The translations under genes were made by a program, and so were the position numbers. The notes under the pieces are model-generated. The model saw only the letters and a program-made list of their open reading frames with translations, was not told the origin of the DNA and did no database searches. From a virus, in the IMG/VR virus record IMGVR_UViG_3300037246_000409, positions 1 through 40,407 of that record: 40,407 bases of DNA. The stretch is one strand, 5' to 3'. Below, in pieces: positions 1-8,813 of the stretch; within the stretch, counting starts at the first letter, position 1, and every line of letters begins with the position of its first letter.

Positions 1-1
1 C

Positions 2-871
2 AACGTACCTTCGGATGTTCGCGGGCTGATCGCGGCTGGTAACACAGGTGAGAAGCCTGTGAAGGACTGGATCAACCGTAGGGTCACGGGATCCGAGGAG
101 TTCAAGGATGCTCTGGGTGAGGCGTACATGGAGCGGTTGGAGCACGGCATGCAAGAGCAGCAGGGTCTTGAGGACGCGATCCTTGCTCATAACGAGGACT
201 ACCTTGCGGCATACATAACGAAGTACCCCAACACGTCCCCCGAGACTATGGAGTACATGCGGGTTGACGTGCTGGGTACTCACTACCGGTACGCGCAGGG
301 TCGTGAGGCCACGGAATGGCGACCGCCGATCCAGCAGCTTGCCATTGAGAACTTCAACACCGAGCGTGAAGAGATCAACTCGGGTCGTGCCGCTCAGATG
401 CAGGCTGGTGCTGCGGAGCAGGTGGCACAGGGATCGATGTCTGTTCCTGAGACGGAGCAGATGATGAGCGACGCTCAGGCTCGGCCCGCAGCGACGGCTA
501 GTCGGCCCACTTCCGGTGAGTTTCTACAGCGCATGGACGTTGAGACTCTCCCTGATGATCAGATCACGGGTGACACTCCCGCTACTGCCATGAATCAGTC
601 TCAGCTTAGCACTGAGATTGAGCGCCTGAACAGAGTGCTTCTGACTCCTGAGGTAATGAGGGATCCCCAGCTTCAGCAGGATACCCAGATGCGGTTGGAG
701 GAGCTGCGAGAGCAGCACGTGAACATGGGTGAGAGAATGTTGTTCAGCACCATCGGTGCGGTGAAGGACTTCTTCACTGACTCTCCAGAAGAGAAGGCGG
801 AACAAGCGGAGAAGCTCCGCATCCAACAGGGTGACATCCTCCGGTTCGTGCCGGGGCAGAAGGTTAACTAA
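2..871 (+). CDS. Hypothetical phage protein, 5' end outside window
   Basis: The reading frame is open without a stop from base 2, so this is the 3' part of a gene that starts left of the window; a GTG at 59 is only an internal candidate start. The visible 290 or so residues are acidic, polar and rich in Gln, Glu and Met, with a probable helical stretch near the C-terminus and no membrane segment. I recognise no catalytic motif. It ends TAATG into the next gene, so the two are probably translated together. It lies upstream of a virion-type polyvalent protein on the same strand, so a structural or virion-associated role is the best guess. Function unknown. Confidence 0.7.
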   Translation, partial: NVPSDVRGLIAAGNTGEKPVKDWINRRVTGSEEFKDALGEAYMERLEHGMQEQQGLEDAILAHNEDYLAAYITKYPNTSPETMEYMRVDVLGTHYRYAQGREATEWRPPIQQLAIENFNTEREEINSGRAAQMQAGAAEQVAQGSMSVPETEQMMSDAQARPAATASRPTSGEFLQRMDVETLPDDQITGDTPATAMNQSQLSTEIERLNRVLLTPEVMRDPQLQQDTQMRLEELREQHVNMGERMLFSTIGAVKDFFTDSPEEKAEQAEKLRIQQGDILRFVPGQKVN

Positions 872-2154
872 TGGCCGAAACCGCTCGCGAGGCGCACGCC
901 CGGCGAACAGCCCGTAACAAGGCACGTTTGGCCGACAGGCAGCGAAGGGCTGCTGGCGGTAAGGCTAAGACCGTGGCGGAAAACACCGCCGCGAATAAAC
1001 AGTTCCTCCCTCCTGATAAGGCAAAGATGGGGAAGAAGCGGGCGCCCATGCTGACTGGGGCGACCCCCGCCAAACCGAAGACGGCCTCCAAGACCGTTAA
1101 GCCTAGTAAAAAGAAGACCGCGTACAAGTCCGCTGATAAATCTGGGTACAAGACCTTTAAGCCTAGTAAAAAGAAGAGCCCTAGTAAGCCCTCCAAGATC
1201 GCCTCGTACACGACGCCCCTCCGCGGCAGCGCAGACAAGAGTAAGACTCTAGCTTTGATAGCTTCACGGAAGGGTCGAGGACGCACTGGTAGTTGGACTA
1301 GTTCAACGACTCAGATTGGTACGGACCTAGCTCTCAGCCGACGCGGCGGTGCCCTCGCCTCTCCCATTACACATCAAGGTGGTATGCAGAGCTTGGTCGA
1401 GTCCACCACCCCGGGCAAGAGTGTCGGTCACGCTAGGGCCAGTATGCGCCGGAGTTCTCTTGCTAGTGTTGCTGGCGGCGCTACGTTGGGTGCCGCTGGT
1501 GCGAAGGCCCCCGTCAAGTTTGTAGGCACGGGCGAGACCGCAGAACCCACCCCCACGGATCAAATCGGTCCCGAGGAACAAATCATCCCGATTGCCCCCC
1601 GTCTCAACCCCCGCGGCGGCACGGAAGGTGTCTCTGTCGGCGAGGGCAGACCCGGCCGCACTGTGGAAGGCGGCAACTTCGGCAAAACCGGCATAGGCAG
1701 CCGCAATCTTACTGATGTGGGTGGTGCGCGTGAGGTCTATAGCCCGATCAATCGAGGGTACGCGGGCCGCGCCGCCTCAGACCCGCGCTTCGTGTCCGCA
1801 TACGGTCGCGGGGGCGGTGATGATGCGTCTGCTCCTATGGTCTCGATCCCTGGAGAGCGAACGACCCTCGCCGGGCCGGGCTACACCCCGCCCACGGGGG
1901 AAGGTACGAGCGTGCGAGATTCGATCAGGGCCGGGGTTGAGGGTTTCTTGAATCCTACAAAACCGAACCCTAGTGTTGGCGGTGTAAGTGCGGGTATGGA
2001 GTATGCGAAGAGTAACCCTATGACCCCCGGGTTCCAAAGAGGTCCACTCACTGGTAGAACGCCTAGTACTTACGGTCCTACGTTTAGTCGGGCGGGACGT
2101 GACGTGCGTGCCTCGCGGCGCATGCGTGCGCGTCCAAGTAGTACAAGGCGATAA
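871..2154 (+). CDS. Basic low-complexity protein, probably virion-associated
   Basis: A 427-residue protein with no recognised domain. Residues 1-125 are extremely rich in Lys, Ala, Ser and Pro and include a 20-residue repeat built around KPSKKK. The middle is rich in Gly, Ser, Thr and Pro, like a disordered linker. The last 25 residues are again very basic, with many Arg. There is no signal peptide or membrane segment. The start codon overlaps the previous stop (TAATG) and the next gene begins 3 bases after this stop. Charge and context suggest a nucleic-acid-contacting or scaffold-like virion component, but this is inference only. Confidence 0.75.
   Translation: MAETAREAHARRTARNKARLADRQRRAAGGKAKTVAENTAANKQFLPPDKAKMGKKRAPMLTGATPAKPKTASKTVKPSKKKTAYKSADKSGYKTFKPSKKKSPSKPSKIASYTTPLRGSADKSKTLALIASRKGRGRTGSWTSSTTQIGTDLALSRRGGALASPITHQGGMQSLVESTTPGKSVGHARASMRRSSLASVAGGATLGAAGAKAPVKFVGTGETAEPTPTDQIGPEEQIIPIAPRLNPRGGTEGVSVGEGRPGRTVEGGNFGKTGIGSRNLTDVGGAREVYSPINRGYAGRAASDPRFVSAYGRGGGDDASAPMVSIPGERTTLAGPGYTPPTGEGTSVRDSIRAGVEGFLNPTKPNPSVGGVSAGMEYAKSNPMTPGFQRGPLTGRTPSTYGPTFSRAGRDVRASRRMRARPSSTRR
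1091..1177 (+). repeat. 60-bp-period direct repeat inside the Lys-rich gene
   Basis: Bases 1091-1117 and 1151-1177 are 27-base copies differing at one position, exactly 60 bases (20 codons) apart. They encode the repeated Lys-Pro-Ser-Lys-Lys-Lys units. The in-frame period and near identity point to a recent duplication within the coding sequence. Confidence 0.85.
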
Positions 2155-2157
2155 GTA

Positions 2158-5100
2158 ATGGCTGATTCAATGTTGGGCTTGGGTGAAGAGTTTACGCCTC
2201 CTGTCGCTGGACAGAAGAAGGCGACGAAGTCCGTATACAAGCCGCTCATCACTCCGCGCAAGCCTCTGAGTGAAGTCTCTCCCGATGCTGCTGACCCTGC
2301 TGTCCTCAATAAGTTTGATCCTGATATGTTCGAGGCAGATATGGATCTCGCCGTTAAGAAGGCTGTCATGGCGGACTCGGCCCGAGACATTTACACCAAT
2401 CAGCAAACCAAGATTGAGTTTAGTGAAACCGAGCTTGAGTTTAAGCCGGGCATGGGTATGGGTATCGACGCTCCCGAAGACGCTACCGAGGAGTTAGGTC
2501 TCCCCCAGCCCGGTGAGCCTGACGATGCGTTCATTCGGCCCGACCACTCAATAGCTGATCCTGCTAATGACACAGGTGATCCTTACGGCACGTTCAAGAG
2601 CGTGGCTAACTTCATGCTCTCTGATGAGATGGGCATGCTCGGCATGAAATGGGATCAGGATGGGTTCTCCTTTGCCTGGGAGAACTTCAACCAGCAGCTC
2701 AGCGAACACCCCTACAGCACAGCGTTTACTCTCGCAAGCTACCTTGTCCCTGTTGGGGCAGCGTGGATGAAGGGGAGTCGTATAGCTGGACGTGCGCTCG
2801 GCCTTGCTGAGAAGGCTGGTGATGTTGGCGCGGGAGCGGGTAAGGGCATCCTCGGCAGCAACCTTCGATGGCGTGCTGATGACCACTCCCGCCTTGTCAA
2901 GTCTCTTGCTGGTTCGGACCAAGCCTCCGATGGTAGGAAGTTCTGGAGTGAGGCCAGAGCAGAGAGGCTCATGAACGCTACTCCTGAGGAGGTGGCTAGG
3001 CTGGCTCCCGAGAAAGCACTGCGCAAGCAGCTCATTGGAGACTACCATCAGGCTCGTGCGTTGGAAGTGCATGCGATGGCTAAGAATGGTACGCTTGATC
3101 AGATGGAAGGTATGGCGGGTATCGCTGCGCGAGCCAAGTACAACCTGGGTAGGAAATTCACGAACACATACTTCAAAGCCCTGAACGATCAAGGCATTGA
3201 TCAGATTAAGGGCATCGATGAATTCTTTGATAAGGGCAAGTTCGGCCTCCTGCTGGCAGCCATGCCCACGCAGCTCGGACGTGAGGCTCAGGAGGTCGCC
3301 TACAAGTACATGGTTAAAGCACCGGGAATGGATGCTAAAACAGCACAGAAGGTTCTGGGTGATGAGACCTTCTTGGCTGTGGACAGCCTTATCGAGAAGT
3401 CCACTACCCTGATGAAGGCACAGGCAGATGAAGGGTACCTGTTGGATGAGACTATCGCACTGTGGGGTGAGAAGGGCGTAGGCACAGGGTTCCACCTTCC
3501 TGCTGTGAAGAGGGGAACCCCTGGCTTTGATGACCTGTCGCTGTACTCTGAAGGGGTCACCCCCGGCAAGTTTGGCTCGCTACTTTCCCGCAAGCAGTTT
3601 GACCCTGCTAAGATCCTAACAGGTCCGACCACTAAGCATCGAGGAGCGCTCACCACCAAGAAAGCGGTGATCGAAGCAATTCCCGAATTGGAAACTGACC
3701 TTCGTAAGCTAACCGTGGGCGGGTACATGAAGGATAGCCTGATCTTCCAAGTCCACCGCACGTTCCGGGACGTTCTAAGCGCCGGCATGCGTAAGGAAGG
3801 TAACGCTACTCACTGGATCAAGACCCGTGCTGAGTTTGATCAGATGGGTAACGTAGCCCAGAAGAACTTCATGGACATAGACAAGCTTAATGATGTGGCC
3901 CCCGGTCTTGCTGAGCGTATTAAGAAGATGCTCAAGATTGACCTTGCCAAGACGGGTGATGAAGGTCTGATGGGCACTCATCTCCCCGTGATTGACAAGG
4001 ATCTTGTAGAGCAGTTCTTCGGTAGAGGCCCGGGGGCTATGACGAGTCAGGCAAACGTGATTTCTAGGGCGATGCAGATCCTCACTGGCGTCCATAAAAC
4101 AGCACGCACCGCCCTTAACCTCCCCACGCACATGTCCAACATCACGGGCAACATGATGTTCCTGGCTCAGGCTGGGATGGACCCGTTCACTGCTGTAGCC
4201 TTGAACGACGGGAAGACGATGACCAAGGTGTTCAGTAAGCTGGCAAGTGAGCACCACCGCACGGGTAAGTCCGTTGATGAGATCATGACCTTTGATAAGT
4301 TGAAGGAGCTACTCGGTAAGAATCGCTTCATCAAGGATGACATGGGGGATAAGGTTGACCTTGCTGAGTTGTTCTCTGATGACCTGATGAAAGATCTGGT
4401 AGAGGCTCAGTCGTTCGAGACCACTGAGGGCTTCTCCAGCTTGCTGCGTGAACTCACGGCTATGGAAGCTGCGAACTTAGACGGCTTCGGTGAGAAGTCT
4501 CTGCAAGCCGTGGGTCGTGCTATCGCTGGTGCCTCTCAGGCCCCTGGGATCAAGCCTACGCTACAGAAGCTGAGTGCTGCCTACCTCGGTGAGGACATGG
4601 TCCCCAAGTACATGTTGGCAATGAACCTCGCCCGCCAGGGTTGGGGTAAGCATGCTATCGTTCGTGAGGTGGGGCGTCGCCTCCCTCAGTACCGAACGGT
4701 GGGTGCGCTCCCTAAGGCGGCACGCCGCGTGGTGCTGCCGTGGATCACCTTCCCGGCTGAGGCTGCACGCATCACTAAGAACAACCTGATGGACAACCCG
4801 GGATCCATGATGCTATGGATGCAGGCCCCTCAGATCATGCAGTCTCTGGCGACCGGAGCAGGCGTAGGGATTGACTACTCTGAGTACTACGACACTATCG
4901 ACGCAGCTCAGCCGTGGAGCGTGAAGTACAACACCGTCTTCCTCGATGAAGAGAGTGCTCCCACTACCCTCGGTGCTATCGGTGGCGGTGGCATGGGCGG
5001 TACTGTCGGTGCTGCTATTGGTGGAGCCAGAGGTGCAGCTATCGGTGCTGTTGGTGGTGCTCTTGCTGGTGCTGCTGTCGGTACCCTGTCTCCACGGACC

Positions 5101-6264
5101 AAGGAGCTTCGAGAGACAGGTCAACCTGAACTGCATTCGGCCGCACGGTCTTGGGCTATGGACTTCCTACCTCAGTCAGCCGCGATGCTTGCCAGCTTCC
5201 ACCCTGATCAGTGGGAGAAGGCCAATCCATTCAGTAGTGAGGTTACGGGTGGCATGGAGAAGTTGCAGGCCATCAAAGATCTCTCCCCCGTGGAGCCTCT
5301 CGCTATTGTTATGCCTCTCTTGGAGCTGTACTCTGGGCGTGGCTCGTTCGGACGGGAGCTTGAGGCACGGTCGGGCATGGAGGGAATGGGCAAGGCTGCC
5401 CTAGGTCTGCTTGGGTTCCTCTCGCCTCCGATCATGCAGAAGTACGGCATGAAGCTTGAAGGTCCCGACGGTGTGGTCAATATGGCTGACATCCATGGGG
5501 ATAACGGGGGTCAGATGACTCTCCCGAAAAGCTCTGTGGCTACCTTTACTGGTCTGGCAGCGGCAGGGCTCACCTTCTTGGGTGCGTCAAAGATGTTGGG
5601 TGCGAAGGCGGGCGCTCGCGTGGCAGCGAAAGCTGGTGGCGCGGTGGCACTGGCTGCTGCGAAAAAGGCTTCACGAGTTACTGCGGGCAAGCTGGCTGTT
5701 GGTGCTGGTGCGGCAGTGGGTCTGGCAGGGTCAGAGATGAACACTCAGCGCCTGATGGTTGACCTGGGTATCCTGCCTGATGTACGCACAGGTGAGAAGG
5801 GTGACTGGACCCTGGACTTCTTCGCCAACAGCTTCTTCGGCTTGAACAAGTCATGGAAGGTTGGTGCGAAAAACGCTTTGTACAACGAGGCCATCAAGCG
5901 CAAGAGGTGGGAGCCCATGCGTAAGGCTGCGACTAAGGATTGGATGCGTGCGGTTAAGGCGGGCAACCAATCGTCGATTATGTCTGCTCTGTCAGAGGTA
6001 CATCAGACTATGGATCTGGAGTGGGGAGATACTGAGACAGCAAATCTTAAAATGAACGAGTGGATAGGTAGGCATGTCAAGATGATTAACCGACTGCCCA
6101 TGTTCGCGTCAATGAGTGAGGAGTGGATCGACACTAGGTTGAAGGCTCTGAACTCACTAGGTCCCGAGAAGTCTAAGATCGTACGTCAACAGATCGTTGA
6201 GATGATGAGTGAGCTTCGCATGCGGAACCTGAACAAGGCCAGTAAGTTGAAGATCGTGAAGTAA
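2158..6264 (+). CDS. Large polyvalent virion/DNA-ejection-type protein
   Basis: A 1368-residue protein, similar in size to internal ejection proteins such as T7 gp16 (about 1300 residues) but without a visible transglycosylase motif. Residues about 580-900 resemble the large polyvalent-protein-associated domains (LPD38 type) of phage and plasmid co-injected proteins: an NLPTHMSNITGN stretch followed by VLPWITFPAEAARITKNNL. Residues about 938-975 are a glycine-zipper run alternating Gly and Ala, and residues 1120-1180 are an Ala/Gly-rich hydrophobic stretch; both could insert into membranes. It follows a basic protein and precedes a small exported protein. Role in virion entry is inferred from length and domain type; the coding call itself is certain. 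Confidence 0.85.
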   Translation: MADSMLGLGEEFTPPVAGQKKATKSVYKPLITPRKPLSEVSPDAADPAVLNKFDPDMFEADMDLAVKKAVMADSARDIYTNQQTKIEFSETELEFKPGMGMGIDAPEDATEELGLPQPGEPDDAFIRPDHSIADPANDTGDPYGTFKSVANFMLSDEMGMLGMKWDQDGFSFAWENFNQQLSEHPYSTAFTLASYLVPVGAAWMKGSRIAGRALGLAEKAGDVGAGAGKGILGSNLRWRADDHSRLVKSLAGSDQASDGRKFWSEARAERLMNATPEEVARLAPEKALRKQLIGDYHQARALEVHAMAKNGTLDQMEGMAGIAARAKYNLGRKFTNTYFKALNDQGIDQIKGIDEFFDKGKFGLLLAAMPTQLGREAQEVAYKYMVKAPGMDAKTAQKVLGDETFLAVDSLIEKSTTLMKAQADEGYLLDETIALWGEKGVGTGFHLPAVKRGTPGFDDLSLYSEGVTPGKFGSLLSRKQFDPAKILTGPTTKHRGALTTKKAVIEAIPELETDLRKLTVGGYMKDSLIFQVHRTFRDVLSAGMRKEGNATHWIKTRAEFDQMGNVAQKNFMDIDKLNDVAPGLAERIKKMLKIDLAKTGDEGLMGTHLPVIDKDLVEQFFGRGPGAMTSQANVISRAMQILTGVHKTARTALNLPTHMSNITGNMMFLAQAGMDPFTAVALNDGKTMTKVFSKLASEHHRTGKSVDEIMTFDKLKELLGKNRFIKDDMGDKVDLAELFSDDLMKDLVEAQSFETTEGFSSLLRELTAMEAANLDGFGEKSLQAVGRAIAGASQAPGIKPTLQKLSAAYLGEDMVPKYMLAMNLARQGWGKHAIVREVGRRLPQYRTVGALPKAARRVVLPWITFPAEAARITKNNLMDNPGSMMLWMQAPQIMQSLATGAGVGIDYSEYYDTIDAAQPWSVKYNTVFLDEESAPTTLGAIGGGGMGGTVGAAIGGARGAAIGAVGGALAGAAVGTLSPRTKELRETGQPELHSAARSWAMDFLPQSAAMLASFHPDQWEKANPFSSEVTGGMEKLQAIKDLSPVEPLAIVMPLLELYSGRGSFGRELEARSGMEGMGKAALGLLGFLSPPIMQKYGMKLEGPDGVVNMADIHGDNGGQMTLPKSSVATFTGLAAAGLTFLGASKMLGAKAGARVAAKAGGAVALAAAKKASRVTAGKLAVGAGAAVGLAGSEMNTQRLMVDLGILPDVRTGEKGDWTLDFFANSFFGLNKSWKVGAKNALYNEAIKRKRWEPMRKAATKDWMRAVKAGNQSSIMSALSEVHQTMDLEWGDTETANLKMNEWIGRHVKMINRLPMFASMSEEWIDTRLKALNSLGPEKSKIVRQQIVEMMSELRMRNLNKASKLKIVK

Positions 6265-6536
6265 TGCGCAAGGGTGCTATCCTGATGTCGTTAGTGTTGG
6301 CAGTGATGCTGACTAGCGCCACCAAGGTACACCACAAACGCGGACATCAAGACGTGTGGATGTCTCTCCCTAAGAGTATCAAGTGCGGGGAGATTTATAA
6401 CTGGCTCAATGATATGGAATTTCTCCGTTCCCTTTCTGACTCGGACGATTCTGATGCTCCGTACTGGACGTATCGTCAGGAGCAGCAGTATCAGTACTTT
6501 CTGTGGGCGTATCAGATTCGCTGTCGGGAGGCGTGA
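6264..6536 (+). CDS. Small exported protein of unknown function
   Basis: A 90-residue protein whose N-terminus (MRKGAILMSLVLAVMLTSA) is a typical signal peptide or anchor: two basic residues, then a hydrophobic core and a small-residue end. The mature part has two Cys (positions 41 and 87) that could form a disulfide outside the cytoplasm, and an aromatic-rich C-terminus. Its ATG overlaps the previous stop (TAATG), so it is coupled to the large virion-type gene. Its last 131 bases overlap, head-on, a leftward gene. It is the last rightward gene seen. A lysis or cell-envelope role is possible but unsupported. Confidence 0.7.
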   Translation: MRKGAILMSLVLAVMLTSATKVHHKRGHQDVWMSLPKSIKCGEIYNWLNDMEFLRSLSDSDDSDAPYWTYRQEQQYQYFLWAYQIRCREA

Positions 6537-6654
6537 CCAGCTCCTCGATGTCGATGTCCTCTACCGGGTACTTCTCAAGCCCCTTAGACATTGAGCAGCT
6601 AACACAGGTCACACCGTAGTCAGTGTACCGACCGCACGTACATTTGTTCAGCAC
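6406..6654 (-). CDS. Small Cys-motif (zinc-binding) protein with acidic tail
   Basis: An 82-residue protein starting at a GTG placed 7 bases after a strong GGAGG ribosome-binding site inside the end of the upstream glycosyltransferase gene; the two overlap by 7 bases. Residues 5-20 contain CxC and CxxC pairs (C5, C7, C17, C20), the pattern of a small zinc ribbon. Residues 30-82 are an acidic tail rich in Ser, Thr, Asp and Pro, likely disordered. The last 131 bases lie opposite a rightward gene, so the tail may be partly shaped by that overlap. It is the last gene of the leftward block. Function unknown. Confidence 0.6.
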   Translation of the reverse strand: MLNKCTCGRYTDYGVTCVSCSMSKGLEKYPVEDIDIEELVTPPDSESDTPTESTDTAAPDDTSSTEHQNRPSQKGNGEIPYH

Positions 6655-7400
6655 AGCTCAGCCTCCTGTAGTGCCGCTAGCGCATCCGAGACCTTGAAGT
6701 CCTCGATGGGTGCAGCCAACATCGGCAACTCTTTAATCAAACTAAGTGCCTCTAGATCATCTCCCGGATGATAGGTCTTCTGCTGTTTCCGTATCATTCT
6801 CTTGGTAGCGTCAGCATCTCTCGAAGACCTTGTCGTGTTGTGCATGTGCCACACGGTGATGTCCCTACAATCCAACTCAGACTTATGGTTCTGCTTGTAG
6901 AATGCACGCTCGCCCGGGTGGGTTCCTGTCCACCAAGCGTCCCTCGTGTAGAGGCGGTGGTGTGTCCGCCGCTCGATGTACTGCTGCGTCAGGTCAGGGG
7001 TGACCTCCACCCTGTCGAAGACACCGTACTTCTTCTTGCTGTTCTGATGGTTGGCAACATGGAGATTGTTGGCTGCGTCTGAGATGAGAGCCAGATCGTC
7101 CTGTGTGTACAGCTCATCCCCATCAAGTATCATGTAGATGTTACGGTTACCCTCAGCGATCATGCTGTTTCTAAACGCACCCTGTACGATGGGGAGCACG
7201 TGAGGCACCTTCCTCACTACGACGTGGGAGGTGTCCTTGTTCCTCTCGTAGAACCAGTCGATGATCCTACGTGTCTTGTCGGTAGAGCCCACGTCGTAGA
7301 TAACGAACGAGTTGAAGTGTCCCTCGCACTGGCGCAGTACATAAGGGAGAAAATACTCCTCGTTTTTAACTAGCACCATCACACTAGGTTCAATCTTCAC
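6648..7400 (-). CDS. Family 2-type glycosyltransferase
   Basis: A 250-residue GT-A-fold glycosyltransferase. The N-terminus reads VMVLVKNEEYFLPYVLRQ, the start typical of one-domain GT2 enzymes of the glycan-decorating kind. Then comes YDVGSTDKT (about 35-43), where the donor nucleotide binds, and MILDGDELYT (about 90-99), whose DGD is the metal-binding DxD. There is no membrane segment, so it should be cytoplasmic. The start is a GTG with a GGGAG site 8 bases upstream, and it overlaps the dehydrogenase gene by 11 bases. With that dehydrogenase and the other transferases nearby, it probably adds a sugar during glycan assembly. Donor and acceptor cannot be told from sequence. Confidence 0.88.
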   Translation of the reverse strand: MKIEPSVMVLVKNEEYFLPYVLRQCEGHFNSFVIYDVGSTDKTRRIIDWFYERNKDTSHVVVRKVPHVLPIVQGAFRNSMIAEGNRNIYMILDGDELYTQDDLALISDAANNLHVANHQNSKKKYGVFDRVEVTPDLTQQYIERRTHHRLYTRDAWWTGTHPGERAFYKQNHKSELDCRDITVWHMHNTTRSSRDADATKRMIRKQQKTYHPGDDLEALSLIKELPMLAAPIEDFKVSDALAALQEAELC

Positions 7401-8253
7401 TGACAGTTCTCCCTACCTGATCTTCCCAGTCACGCTTGGAGCGCTTCAATTCGTTCACTTCCCAGGCAGCATTAACCATGATGTTGTCGTGCCCCGCTAT
7501 GTGGGCGAAGGCTCGATTGTCTTTAGGGAAGCAGTGGCCTCCCCACCCTAGGTCACCGTCATGTCCTGGCACCTGATAGTGGCTCCGACCTATGCGTCCG
7601 TCCTGAAGGATCTCCTCGATCACCACGTCAGGGTCAGCGCCGTATGCCACTGCCGTGGCATAGATCTCATTGAAGTAGCTGAGCTTCACAGTGAAGAAAT
7701 TATTGGTCCCGTATTTGACCAAGGCAGCTTCAGCATAACTCATGACCACCACGCGCGTGCGGGGGAACCTCTGCTCGAACACCTGAATCGTCTTCGGGTA
7801 CTGATCAGGATCATTCGTGTTCTGAGTTCCAATGATGTAGCGAGGAGCATTGATGAAGTCAAGGTCCGCCGTCCTCTCGGTGAGGAACTCAGGCATGTAG
7901 AGAACCTCGATAGCCTTGGTCAGTTCCCATAGCTCAGTGAGGAAGGCGGGCGGTACCGTTGAACGGATCACCACCTCTACTGCCTCATCCTCACGCCCGG
8001 CTACCTGCACAGCTTGATCAACTTCCTCCACTACCTCCAGCACGATGCGGGTGTCACACGTACCGTCCTGGCGCATGGGAGTAGGCACCGCTACGAAGAT
8101 CACGTCAGCGAACTCGGCCACACCCTTGAGTGAGCCAATCCCCTTGCCCTTGTCGTACACCTCCATTGGATTGTACTGAGCGAAGGCACGGATCATAGCC
8201 CCGCCTACGAACCCAGCTCCAACAAACCCTAGTCTTACGTTGTCATCCTTCAT
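7390..8253 (-). CDS. ugd: UDP-glucose/GDP-mannose dehydrogenase-family enzyme
   Basis: A 287-residue oxidoreductase of the family that oxidises a nucleotide sugar twice to its uronic acid with NAD. It has the Rossmann GAGFVG (12-17), STVPP (98-102), PEFLTE (121-126), the catalytic Lys/Asn region KYGTNNF (180-186) and GGHCFPKD (238-245), whose Cys241 is the expected nucleophile. Family members are usually 390-450 residues; this one stops after the central domain and lacks the C-terminal UDP-binding domain. I chose the ATG at 8253 over an upstream one at 8292 because AGGGGG lies 7 bases before it. It would feed sugar to the adjacent glycosyltransferases. UDP-glucose versus another substrate is open. 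Confidence 0.85.
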   Translation of the reverse strand: MKDDNVRLGFVGAGFVGGAMIRAFAQYNPMEVYDKGKGIGSLKGVAEFADVIFVAVPTPMRQDGTCDTRIVLEVVEEVDQAVQVAGREDEAVEVVIRSTVPPAFLTELWELTKAIEVLYMPEFLTERTADLDFINAPRYIIGTQNTNDPDQYPKTIQVFEQRFPRTRVVVMSYAEAALVKYGTNNFFTVKLSYFNEIYATAVAYGADPDVVIEEILQDGRIGRSHYQVPGHDGDLGWGGHCFPKDNRAFAHIAGHDNIMVNAAWEVNELKRSKRDWEDQVGRTVSED

Positions 8254-8536
8254 CTGGGTGCCCCCTAAGCTTGAATATGTAGTGTCCGCCACGTGTGCTA
8301 CTGTACCATGTCGTCATCCACAGCATCTTGTTGTCTTGCATGGAATTGATCATGTCCTCGTTCCCACTCCAGCCACCCGTGGAGATTTTCCACAGTAACT
8401 CATAGTCTGAGGACTCGAAGTAGTCCGGGTAAGACCAGAGGCTATCGATGTAGTTGAACCATCCCTTGGGATCCTTATAGTCCCACGCAGCGATGGTCTC
8501 TAGCTCCTCGTTTGTAGGGTATCCATCAACCGGCAT
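8243..8536 (-). CDS. Hypothetical protein rich in Trp, Tyr and Asp
   Basis: A 97-residue soluble protein rich in aromatic and acidic residues (EELETIAAWDYKDPKGW near the N-terminus, STRGGHYIFKL near the C-terminus). No signal peptide, Cys pair or known motif. I chose the ATG at 8536 because AGGAG lies 7 bases upstream; a start at 8581 lacks a site. It overlaps its upstream neighbour by 11 bases and the dehydrogenase by 11 bases, so it is embedded in the sugar operon and probably co-translated. Function unknown. Confidence 0.72.
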   Translation of the reverse strand: MPVDGYPTNEELETIAAWDYKDPKGWFNYIDSLWSYPDYFESSDYELLWKISTGGWSGNEDMINSMQDNKMLWMTTWYSSTRGGHYIFKLRGHPDEG

Positions 8537-8813
8537 CGACCGTCTCCTTGCTGGCATCCCAGCCCTTGAGGTCAACGTCATCGCGGGTCTTCTGCAACTC
8601 GGCTAGCTTGTCCCTGGCTGTTAGCCATTCGCTCTCAAGCTTATGGTTACGAGCGTTGAGGCGCTTGCAGCTCACGCGAAGGGTTTCGATCTGCTCTGTG
8701 GCAGCAGCCAAATCATTAGTAAGCTTCTCGTGCGACCTGATAATCTCCTGGCCTCGTCTAGCTACCGCATCCTCTACGGCTTGGAAGATCTCCTCAAGTC
8801 TTGCCTTATCCAC
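8526..8813 (-). CDS. Coiled-coil protein
   Basis: A 95-residue, highly charged protein predicted to be almost entirely alpha-helical coiled coil (residues about 5-80, with heptad-spaced Leu, Ile and Ala). No membrane segment or catalytic motif. The start is a GTG with GGAGG 6 bases upstream, overlapping the end of the glycosyltransferase gene by 8 bases. It may act as an oligomerisation partner of a neighbouring protein; nothing in the sequence says which one. Confidence 0.72.
   Translation of the reverse strand: MDKARLEEIFQAVEDAVARRGQEIIRSHEKLTNDLAAATEQIETLRVSCKRLNARNHKLESEWLTARDKLAELQKTRDDVDLKGWDASKETVDAG

Noticed and set aside
2548-3495. Long leftward frame (315 codons) opposite the polyvalent gene
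   Set aside because: It lies fully opposite a well-supported gene, has no ribosome site or coupling, and its protein shows no domain or sensible composition.
8253-8292. Upstream start of the sugar dehydrogenase at 8292
   Set aside because: No ribosome site before it, and it would add 13 residues before the Rossmann start; ATG at 8253 has AGGGGG at 7 bases.
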